Source of the DNA: Hormiphora californensis | Lineage: Eukaryota; Ctenophora; Tentaculata; Cydippida; Pleurobrachiidae | DNA: 64,000 nucleotides | Reading direction: 5' to 3' | NCBI GenBank assembly: GCA_020137815.1 | Contig: CM035352.1 | Span: 6,796,025-6,860,024, forward strand | Part shown: positions 23,261-33,614 of the stretch, one piece after another | How the letters are laid out: each line of letters starts with the position of its first letter | How positions within the stretch are numbered: position 1 is the stretch's first letter | Translations under genes and position numbers: made by a program | Notes under the pieces: model-generated | Told to the model about the DNA's origin: nothing | The model's database searches: none | The model's input: the letters and a program-made list of their open reading frames with translations, nothing else

Positions 23261-23482
23261 AAGTCGGATTTTTTGAAACTGTCACCCCCCTGGGTATTTT
23301 CAAATTTCGTAAATGACCATAAATCCGGTTCCTGACGAGATAGAGACTTGAAATTTGGAGGTTACAAAGATCTTGCTAAGTTCTTCCGAACCTCCAAATT
23401 TCAAGTCTCTATCTTATCAGGAACCGGAGGTATGGCAAATTTTGTTATTTCAGGGGGGTGACAGTTTCAAAAAATCCGACTT
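23261..23482. mobile_element. Palindromic element B (imperfect ~100-bp arms)
   Basis: AAGTCGGATTTTTTGAAACT at the left is mirrored by its inverse at 23463-23482. Inner arms around GATAGAGACTTGAAATTTGG are also mirrored. It is non-coding. Confidence 0.8.
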
Positions 23483-23512
23483 TAATTCTTGGAATTTGGC
23501 GCATTGCGCGTG

Positions 23513-23647
23513 TAAAGTGAAAACGAAACAACAACGAACTGGCTGCGCGTCGCGCATTCGTTGCACATAACGATCTCACCGGAGAGATTCATATGCGCAA
23601 CGTTGCGGGACGCGCAGCCAGTTCGTTGTTGTTTCGCTTACACTTTA
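23513..23647. mobile_element. Palindromic element C
   Basis: The arms contain AACAACAACGAACTGGCTGC-type sequence and its inverse, with a CG-rich interior (GCGCGTCGCGC). It directly follows element B, and together A, B and C form a cluster of foldback elements. Confidence 0.75.
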
Positions 23648-24258
23648 TTTACAAAGGGGAAATCCTGAATTTCCAGGAATCTCAGGTCAAGTCGTTTGAA
23701 ACGCACTTTAAAAAAAAACATCATCAAACAAAATTGCAGCGCTGAAATGAAATATTTCGCGCGTTACGTATCATTTCGGGAGTTGCGGTCGACCGCGGCA
23801 AAATATTCGGACTTTGAAACAAACTTTGAACAAATCTTTAAAATCTCAAAAATGAAAAATCTTCAATTTTCAAAAATTTGAAATTTCATGTACCTTGAAG
23901 TCCTTTTTCTCTAAATAAAAGTGTTGTACTACATAATAACGCTATACAAGTTGCATAAATTCTTTCATGAAAGGGTCGCCATGGCGGATGTGGCCCGAGG
24001 CCCTGTTCCGACTTCCGGGATCCCTCGGGCCTCTTGGCTCTGAGCCCTGCAGGGCAAGGACATTGACAGGGCGCAGTGGCTCGTAGCGGTCATTGACTGT
24101 AATTTTAATGTATTTTAATTTGATAAATGTGGGGATGTTACACTAAATCACACCAGACCGGACTTTGAAACACCTGTTCCAAACAGGCTGTTCGTACAAT
24201 CAATCAACTAGTCTGTCAAATAGACTCTATTGAATACTCAGATTTTTATTATTAAGCC
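23648..24258. other. Upstream region of the SFT2 gene
   Basis: No ORF of coding character. A GC-rich patch (23975-24085) with an imperfect inverted pair CCCGAGGCCC/CCCTCGGGCC may be a promoter or another small repeat. Confidence 0.4.
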
Positions 24259-26570
24259 ATGGAATCCCTGCGTTCTGCGTTTAACAGTGGTCCTGAAGAT
24301 GAAGGTCTCCTCGGTGCGGTGAGTATGATGTATTACATTTACAGCTTATTGTTGCAGCTTGTTTTATCTCTCTCGCCCTGTTTTACTGTTTTTCTGTGTG
24401 CTATTATAATACCTATGACACACAATATTTTACTTACTATGGGTACTACATCCCCTCTTCTTTCTCTTCTCTTGCCCACGTACACTAAACAATATCTGGC
24501 ACTTAAAGCATAGGATGGAGTCAATAAGATCAGCATTTAGATCTGGAAATGGTGGTGACGATGACGAATCCCTGATCGGGGTAATAACAGACTCACACAT
24601 TGCTAGCTGCTGACATTAGTGCTGCATGATTAGATGTGATATTACACAACAGACACTTCTTACAAGATTATATCATGCTATACCATCCACCTATAATACA
24701 GTTACACATAGTGTGTTACAGGTGTGTAACACACAGTTACACAGTTACACAGTTAACCCTTATTATTTCAGATGGATAATCACTGTAACATGAGTTGGGA
24801 GAATCGACTGTACGCTTTTGGAGCCTGTTTCGTAATTGGCTGCTTCCTATCCGTCTTTGTAAGTGAGATCTAATCGAAACGAGATGTTTTGTTCACTTAA
24901 GTTAGATCTATCGATCTGGGAAGTTTCACACATACACTCACAGTTTGGGTACAATGTGTCCCCCTTTTCTCTCCCCCCCCCCTGTACTGACTACTGTACT
25001 GTCTCGCGCGACGTATTTCCCGGTGCACCGTTCTCAAACACACAGTATAGTAATACCTGGAACGAAAACACGGAAGTACCATACTACTGGAGTGTAAATG
25101 CTGCTGTAGTCCTATTGACTATACTAGTGTAATTCATGTACCACAGTGTGTATCACCAACGCCACGCCTTCACAATACTCAGAGACTAGATGTGTTCCAA
25201 ATTAACGACTCTTACCTATGTTCACAACCATTTCCCCACTACTTTTCTAGAAAGTTCCATTATTCACTTAGATCACTTCCCCTCTAATTCCCACTAATCC
25301 CAATGTAATCACAGGGAACGATAGAGATATGGTTGGGCAAGTACTCCTCCTTCGCTGTACTCTACACCCTTGGAACACTCGTAGCTTTAGCAGGGTAATA
25401 CACAATTCAATACACATACTTGTTTACATTAGGATTGTGATTCCTAGTTCCAATAGATTTAAAAATTAGTTTTCTTGGAAATTTCTTCTGTAATTCCTCG
25501 AAATGCTTCTCTGGGTCCGGGCAAGTCTTGAACTAAATCTAACCGTATAATCCTCCAGGACCTGTTTTCTGCGAGGACCAATGAGCCAAATCAAGAAGAT
25601 GTTCGACAAAGATCGGCTAATTGCTTCAATTGTCCTAATTGCCTCCATCATCCTGACCATCATTTGTGGAGCTGTGGTGAGAGATATTTGTCTGTTTGTT
25701 TGTCTGTTTGTCTCAATTCTATATCTCGATCCAATTCTATCTCTATATCTCGTCCTATCTTTCATTCTCTTTGATGTTTCCCTGCCCCACACACACACAC
25801 ACGTGCACACTTATTCTTTGATCTTTAAAGTACCTTCCAAAACATCAAACATGAAGGTATAATGATACCGCTAACCGTGTGTAGCATAGTGACAACATGT
25901 AACCCCCCGGCCCCCGTATTTTTATCTCGCTGATTATATGTAAAGGTCGCCCCAAGTAAACTAATCTTCCTGATTTCAGTTGAAGATAGCGGTCCTGGCT
26001 CTGGTTTGCTGTGTTGTTCAGTTCTGTGCCTTCACGTGGTGAGTAATGAGAATTTAGAAAGAGAGAGAAAATAGAGAGGGAGAAAGAGATAGAGATAGGG
26101 GTCAATTTCTCGAAAAGTGATACATAAGAGAAGCTAGAGAAGAGTGAGGTAGAGCGATGATAAAGTGAGGGGTTGCGTGTGAGAAAGGCAATTAATCTTT
26201 TTTGTGTGTGTAGTAGGGGACCAGGGTGGTGAGATTAACTTCTTCTTTTGTTATGAATCACTTCACTATGATACTACCTGTGTCGCGTGACCTACAACTC
26301 TGACTCATGCAACTCTGGCTCATATAGATTTTATTTGCTGATATAGCGAAACATAAGAGGCGATGGCATCACCAAAGATTCTATGAGCCAGAGTTGCATG
26401 AGCCAGAGTTGTAGGTAATCGGTACATGTATACTGTCCTTTACTACCCACCCATAACTTCCCCCTGACCCTCTCTCTCTGTTCAGGTACACACTGTCCTA
26501 TATCCCCTACGCAAGAAACGCAGTAAAGAGTTGCTTTTCTGGAGTAACAGGAATGACCTGTCCCTGCTGA
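24259..26570 (+). CDS. SFT2 domain-containing vesicle transport protein (162 aa, 6 exons)
   Basis: Exons are 24259-24318, 24772-24858, 25315-25394, 25559-25676, 25980-26038 and 26486-26570; all phases join and give 162 residues, close to the ~160 aa of SFT2D2. Family marks are MSWENRLYAFGACFVIGCF (first helix), KYSSFAVLYTLGTLVAL (second), TCFLRGPMSQIKKMFDKDR (the conserved TCFL-GP-QIKKMF loop), IASIVLIASIILTIICGAV (third) and AFTWYTLSYIPYAR (fourth and the conserved YSLSYIPFAR motif). SFT2/Got1 proteins are four-helix Golgi membrane proteins involved in endosome-to-Golgi vesicle fusion. The N-terminal exon encodes MESLRSAFNSGPEDEGLLGA. An alternative first exon with its own ATG follows at 24515. 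This is the best-supported spliced gene on the plus strand. Confidence 0.92.
24515..24580 (+). CDS. Alternative first exon of the SFT2 gene
   Basis: This encodes MESIRSAFRSGNGGDDDESL and two more residues (IG). It is clearly homologous to the first exon at 24259 and ends in phase 0 at a GTAATA donor, so it can also join the exon at 24772. Splicing exon 24259 into it would hit a stop, so the two are mutually exclusive and look like a tandem exon duplication. Confidence 0.7.
26291..26415. mobile_element. Inverted-repeat element in the last SFT2 intron
   Basis: CCTACAACTCTGACTCATGC at the left is mirrored by its near-inverse ending at 26415, with arms of about 38 bp. The arms also contain a direct repeat of CAACTCTG. 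It is a small non-coding MITE. Confidence 0.7.
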
Positions 26571-26627
26571 GGTGATGATCTAACCAGAGGAGAGAGACAT
26601 TGTATCTCGCTGTGCGAGGCTGAATGG

Positions 26628-26629
<2 letters not shown>

Positions 26630-26703
<74 letters not shown>
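26630..26703. repeat. (GA)n microsatellite in the SFT2 3' flank
   Basis: About 74 bp of GA repeat starting 60 bp after the stop codon. It may be in the 3' UTR. Confidence 0.95.
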
Positions 26704-26707
<4 letters not shown>

Positions 26708-27161
26708 ACAGTGAATATTGTTAAGCAGTTGATGTTTGTGTTTGAGTGAAGAACTCTGTTGTGTAAACAGGATTTTGTTGTGAATTTGATTCCTGTGAAT
26801 GTATAACATGACTATCTATTTCTCACCGAATACGAAACTTTTCTTTTTTTTATCGGGATACTGTCAAACAGATCAAAGAGATCAAAGTCCTTTTGAAAAT
26901 GTGTGTATTTTTCCACCTGGCCCACTCATGTCACACTCTGGAGAGTGCAAAGACGTGGCGCGCGGAGCAACCGAAGTTGTGTTGCTCGCGCACTCTGGGA
27001 AATTAGGATGTCTGACCCAGCTGCCAGACACATCACCCTCCCACTCGCATTGAGAGTCTCTCAACCTTTGCCTCACCTTTCGATCCCTCTTTCAACATTT
27101 CAATCTAGGTAATTGTACTTGTTATCTTCCTCACATACTACCTCACTATTCTATATACTAG
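26704..27161. other. Intergenic, no gene seen
   Basis: Only short ORFs overlapping on opposite strands. A CG-rich patch (GGCGCGCGGAGC) lies at about 26957. Confidence 0.4.
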
Positions 27162-29012
27162 CGCACCCATTGGGTGCGCCTCAAGTAAGGGCTTTCTAAT
27201 AACCCACCCGGCTTCGCCGGTTGGTTTTTTTCGCCCCTTTCAACGTCAATAACACGGTTGCCATGGCAACTGAATTGGTAACTATGGGGACTGGCATGTA
27301 AAAAGTCATTCAAAAAAATTAACAAACTTCCACTGGAAGTTCCAAAAGTGTGAATGACAGCTTTACAGCTTTGGTCACATAAAATATTTTATGAAGGAGC
27401 ACTGTCGCGTAGAAACGCACTGAACGAACGGCCATCACGACGTTCATCTCCAAATTATAATAGAGACTAGCGCACCCATTGGGTGCGCCTCAAGTAAGGG
27501 CCTTTTGATAACCCACCCGGCTTCGCCGTGTGGCTCATTTCGCCACTTTCAACGTCAATAACACGGTTGCCATGGCAACTGAATTGGTAAACATGGTGAC
27601 TGGCATGTTAAAAGTCATTCGAAAATATAAATTAACTTCCACTGGAAGTTCCAAAAGTGTGAATGACAGCTTGGTCACATAAAGTATTTTATGAAGGAGC
27701 AGTCTGTCGCGTAGATACCGCCTAACGAACGACTTCGACTTCGACGTTCATCTCCAAATTATAATAGAGACTAGCGCGCCCATTGGGTGCGCCTCAAGTA
27801 AGGGCTTTTTGATTACCCACCCGGCTTCGCCGGGTGGTTCTTTTCGTCACTTTCAACGTGAAAAAACGGTTGCCATGGCAACTGAATTGGTAACTATGGG
27901 GACTGGCATCTTAAAAGTCATTCGAAAATATCAACAAACTTCCACTGGAAGTTCCAAAAGTGTGAGCAACAGCTTTACAGCTTTGGGCACATTGCAAGTT
28001 TTTATGAAGGAGCACTGTCGCGTAGAAACGCACTGAACGAACGGCTTCGACGACGTTCATCTCCAAATTATAATAGAGATAGCGCACCCATTGGTGCGCC
28101 TCAAGTAAGGGTTTTTTGATAACCCACCCGGCTTCGCCGGGTGGTTCTTTTCGCCAGTTTTAACGTCAATAACACGGTTGCCATGGCAACTGAATTGGTA
28201 ACTATGGGGACTGGCATGTTAAAATTTATTCGAAAATATTAAAAAACTTCCACTGGAAGTTCCAAAGTGATACAACAGCTTTACAGCTTTGGGCACTTAA
28301 AGTGTTTTATGAAGGAGCAGCCTGTCGCTTAGATACCGCCTAACGAACGGCCATCACGACGTTCATCTCCAAATTATAATATAGACTAGCGCACCCATTG
28401 GGTGCGCCTCAAGTAAGGGCTTTTAGATAACCCACCCGGCTTCGCCGGGTGGTTCTTTTCGCCCCTTTCCACGTCAATAACACGGTTGCCATGGCAACTG
28501 AATCGGTAACTATGGGAACTGCCATGTTAGAAGTCATTCGAAAATATTAACAAACCTCCACTGGAAGTTCAAAAAGTGTGAATAACAGCTTTACAGCTTT
28601 CGTCATATAAAGTGTTTTATGAAGGAGCAGTCTGTCGCTTAGATACCGCCTAACGAACGGCCATCACTTCGACGTCGTTCATCTCCAAATTATAATAGAG
28701 ACTAGCGCACCCATTGGGTGCGCCTCAAGTAAGGGCTTTTTGATAACCCACCCGGCTTCGCCGGGTTGTTCTTTTCGCCCCTTTCCACGTCAATAACACG
28801 GTTGCCATGGCAACTGAATCGGTAACTATGGGAACTGCCATGTTAGAAGTCATTCGAAAATATTAACAAACTTCCATTGGAAGTTCCAAAAGTTTGAGCA
28901 ACAGGTTTACAGCTTTGAGCACATAAAGTGTTTTATGAAGGAGCAGTCTGTCGCTTAGATACCGCTGAACGAACGGCCACCACTTCGACGTTCATCTCCA
29001 AATTATAATAGA
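27162..29012. repeat. Satellite array: six ~305-bp units with multiple hairpins
   Basis: Units begin near 27162, 27470, 27772, 28079, 28387 and 28702. Each contains four self-complementary blocks in the same order: GCGCACCCATTGGGTGCGC; ACCCGGCTTCGCCGGGT; GGTTGCCATGGCAAC (X-box-like); and CTTCCACTGGAAG. Each unit ends with GACGTTCATCTCCAAATTATAATAGAGA. Units differ by scattered substitutions and small indels, so the array is not newly formed. No ORF is shared by all units. It could be a structural satellite or a derivative of a foldback transposon; I did not recognise the family. Confidence 0.9.
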
Positions 29013-29022
29013 GATTGTATTA

Positions 29023-29209
29023 CAGTCGGACCCCGATTTAGTGACACTCCGATTTAGTGGCACCCCGATTTAGTGGCACACCGATTTAGTGGCAGGATTT
29101 TTTCCCCCGACATAGGAAATTAACATTATTTAAATCCGATTTAGTGGCACCCCGATTTAGTGGCAGGATTTTTTTCCCCCGAGGATGCCACTAAATCGGG
29201 GTCAGACTG
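29023..29209. mobile_element. pogo/Tigger-like MITE with TA target-site duplication
   Basis: The inverted ends CAGTCGGACCCCGATTTAGTG and the inverse of CACTAAATCGGGGTCAGACTG differ at one position and are flanked by TA on both sides. The interior is several copies of CCGATTTAGTGGCA. Ends of the CAGT...CCCC type and a TA duplication are typical of pogo/Tigger elements in the Tc1/mariner superfamily. It has no transposase. Confidence 0.75.
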
Positions 29210-29533
29210 TATAAGGAAAACTGCTAGGATTTGATCAAATTCAACGGCAAAATGAAATAAACACACAAAAATAATTCTCTGCAGTCGCGGGGGATTTTAG
29301 CATCTGTGAGTTCACGACTCACGTCATTTTCAACTTTTTAGTCGGAATTGTTCAAATTTTGCCCGATGTTTAGACGAAGTTCTCACACGAAATCCCCCAT
29401 TATAATTTTTTCCCCATTCCTACTCAACAAAATCCTCGCTCTCAAAGTCTTTTTCACTTTTCTTTTCAGCTCTAACCTCTATACAGATATAATTCCGGGT
29501 CCCTCAATTTTGTTTTTACTTTAATGATCTGAA

Positions 29534-29680
<147 letters not shown>

Positions 29681-32600
29681 TTATACAGTCAGTCTGCTCG
29701 GTAGATAACTCGACTTTGCCCCCAGAATGTTCGCTGTGGTGTCAGGGAAATGTCCTCCCACTGTGTTCGGTTTGATTTCACCGTCCTTTTTCACTCGGAT
29801 GGGGTAGAGAAGAAGGTGTCCGGCAGATTCATCGATCCTAAAAAGTAAAGGAAGAGTAAAGGAAGAGCACAGGGGTTAGTCATCATACACAACTAAATAC
29901 ACAAAGTTGTGTTCTACATACAAATCTACAGTACTACTACTACTACTACCTTAACCCCTGCTGCCCATGGTCATATTTAGCCACCCCTCCCCTAATAAAA
30001 CAAAAACCTTACTTACTCCTTCTTGACATAAGAATCCCAGTTCTGTTTAGCGATATCTCGAACCCTATGTACACACTCAAGTGACTCTGGTGTGTCGAAT
30101 ATCTCCTCATACCGTCCTATGTGCTCCGTCCATAGGCTCTAAGGGAGGGTGGTGTTATTGGGTAACGTACAGGGTGTTAATTTTGGATCTTTACATGCGT
30201 TGGGTATTATGCTTGACCAATGACCACCCTGTAGATTTGATACTAAAACTGATGAATCCCTGTATGGCGGCGCCATACCCCATTTGACAGTGCGCCCCAT
30301 TTGACAGTGTGCTCAGATGGGTTGCGGCGCCAGACAGATGAATCCCATCCATTGAATGATCATCTATCCATATGAAAATACAAACGCTATCTCACCTTGC
30401 GAAGACCCTGGACATGTCCGTTCGTCACTAAATCTGTCTCCGATTCGCCCGTTTCGAAGCACCCAACTGCTATCTCAGTATCTCGCCGACCATCCATACT
30501 TCTCTGGTTGATATTTGCACTACCAACAACCGCATAGATATCATCAACCATCATTGCCTAATGTGGGGATAGGATGGAATTGTGTGGTTGTCATTTGTCA
30601 ATGGAAACTTTTCATGGTTACCCTGGTTACTATAGTCGTTAGAAACTGGAAGTTGCACATACCTTACTGTGAACGTATATCATAGCACGCCCATTTTTAG
30701 CCATCCTAGTTGTTGGAGTGTCATCAGTAAGCTGATTTACACTCGCTGGCGGGGTCTCCCTTTTACCTGTAGAGAGAGTCTGGGTTACCATGGTTACCTT
30801 CGTTACCACCCTTGGAGAGATAAAGTTCGGGTTACCACCCCTTGGCCTTGTTGCAACACTGCAACAGGCTCAACGCTGTCCCTCACACAACTTACCGAGG
30901 CAGAAGAAATTCAGATAATCTGTTGGTTCAGCCGCGACACCAGCCTTATCGATCGCTTTTGCTATTTTCTTGTACATCATCGACATTGTCTTTGCTTGCC
31001 AGTACAGGATCTCTTGGATGTGGGCCGCGTGCGGATTACCTGTAAATTAGAATTGTGGTTACTATGGTTACTGGAGCAGAATTATGGTTACCATGTTATT
31101 GGTCGCCCAGTTCTCACCTGCACCCTGACAGCTGATTCAACATGCCGTCAGACAGGACACTGTGTGCCCTAAATCGAAGGTTCGGATACCTACCTTCGGG
31201 AAAGAGGGGTATGAGGATGTAGGCTGCAAAACGTCGTCCCTTTTCGATCATCTCGCACACCTGTTCTGCTATCTCGACAGGGATCAAATGGTTACACCGG
31301 GGTCCTGAAGAGAGAGGGAATGTGGTTACCATGGTTACCATGTGGGGGCAGGGGTATTCTTAGCAGTGTGTACTGTGTGTGTTACTAGCAGTGTGTGTGT
31401 TACTAGCACTAGCAGATGCAAAATCATCATTTTTTGATAGCATTTGGCCGGTCGCTATAGGTAATCAGAATTTCAGATCAGGAGATATTAGCAAGATTTG
31501 ATATTAGCAAGATTTTATTGGTGCTACTAATAATTGGTGCTTTAGATATAATCACTCAGTAAGTAGCACGGCATGCAGGGCATGTGCAAATGATCAGGAA
31601 GCATGCGTATATATCAATTTTATTAGCAGATCTTCTCTTACTCTTGTTTAGACTAAAGGGTCGCATTAGTTTAGAGTCGTGGAAATATGATTGAACCAAA
31701 TCCAATCTCTGTCCTGATATATGATATAAAATAACTTTCCTATCTATTTGTTATGAAGAATAGATCTCCTATTCTCCTGAGCAAAATCTGTCTGGCGGCG
31801 CCAATCTGAGAATCAAGACGAGGTCCAAGGCGCTGCCAGACAGATTATAACGAACCTCTCCCTCCCTATATCTGTCTAACCATGGTTACCATGGTTACCA
31901 TGTCCCTCTAATCCCTACGTACCCACGTCAATGTCCCTGTCCAGCCATGAGTGAGCGGAGCCTAGGAAATACTGATTTTCCACATACAGGAACTTGTCTG
32001 AATTCCGGACTCCTGTTACATACGCTCTGTGTATACTCGCCTCGTAACATCGTCCGTGCTGGGAGGGAAGTCATGTTGAATGTTGAGTAAATGAGGGAGT
32101 TGTTGAGTAAAGTGGTACGTGGGGGAACAACAGCAGATCAGGGATATATGTGTATTTGAAGTTGTACGGTACGTTGCCGTTGGAGATCTCGGAATCCTAC
32201 CTTGTAGCTTGGTTACGCGCTGGCAAGGGAGGGGGGTTACTTCGTTACCAACCTTGGAGCTGAGTGTGTGTTTCTTAGTTCCATCGAACTTTGCAGCATC
32301 AATGGGTATTGATCTGAATATCTGAACCCTCCATTTCCCTTTCTCCTTCGTCTCCTCTGGCTCCTCCACCAAATAACTAGCCTGAGTAGGGAGGATAGTG
32401 TCAGTGAGGGTAGGGTGTTTCTACCCTGAGGGCCCCTCAGTGAGGGGGAGGGGTTTTGTTTACGATAACTGGAAACACGGTGGGAGGTGATTTTCTTTTA
32501 GATTGAAGTGTCATAATGAACCAAACCGCCAACTTTATTTTTGGGTTTTTTTCCCTAGTTACCCATGGTTATCCCTATCAATGTTACCTCCTTGGGTGCC

Positions 32601-33544
32601 TCAACCTTCCACCTATCGCTAAAGTTTGCCAAAACATCAAGGGCTGCTTCTCCCGTTACTCGAGCATGAACATCATGCCACGGCTGTCGGGGTCCATCTG
32701 CTGCCTTTAGAATACCAGGGAACGTCTGCAGGTAGATGGAGACAATTGTGAATTGTGTTAAAATAGTTGGGCGAGATTCGAGTAAGTATATCAAGAATCC
32801 TTTTTTTTTTCGTAATTTCGTGTTACCTGGTAGAAATCGTCTGAGTGTGTGTCCTTAGTTGACTCGAAGAGGGAGTGGTTCTGGTCGTCATAGCGACCAA
32901 TGGTTAAATCAAGGCCACCAAGGTACGCTACTGCTCCACAAGATGCCGTGCTATCATCACAAATAACTGATAGTAGTGTCATATTTAATTAATTAAGTTT
33001 CATATCAAGACACAGTTGTAATATTTGAGGAGCGTTTAGTTGCTCTCCCTTTAAAACCTATCGAAGCGGGGGGGGGGGGGGGGGCTCAACACCTAACTGT
33101 ATGACACTCATGACTCTAACTGTATAAAATTCCCAAATTTCTCTAGGTACCACCCTTGTCTGATTCAATTAACACTTAGGCGTTACATCTAACTGTTAAG
33201 ATGCTGTAGGTACCCCAAATTCAATCAAATTTTGATCCAAATTCCAAATGTTAGTGTGTAAATACAATATTGTGTACAGTATTTTAGGTCACGTGAACAA
33301 TATGTTGACCATATATGGTCATAGAATGGGTCACATGATCATCACGTGATTGCAGTGAACACTGAACAACCAATCAGAGTTATCCCGTGCCTGCATTCTG
33401 CAATCAGAAGCCGATCAGAGGCCAGAACGGGTGCCTCACTTGGTCCAGAACCAATAACGGCGGAACAAACGTATCATGTGAACCACATATTAACCATATA
33501 GCAAAACCGTACCCGCCCTACGGACGGGATAGAAACACAGCGCA

Positions 33545-33614
<70 letters not shown>

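Noticed and set aside
27809-28036. 75-aa ORF in one satellite unit
   Set aside because: It is interrupted in the other units, so it is not conserved as coding sequence.
27162-29012. CRISPR-like array
   Set aside because: Units are ~305 bp direct repeats with no short repeat/spacer structure, and the context is eukaryotic.
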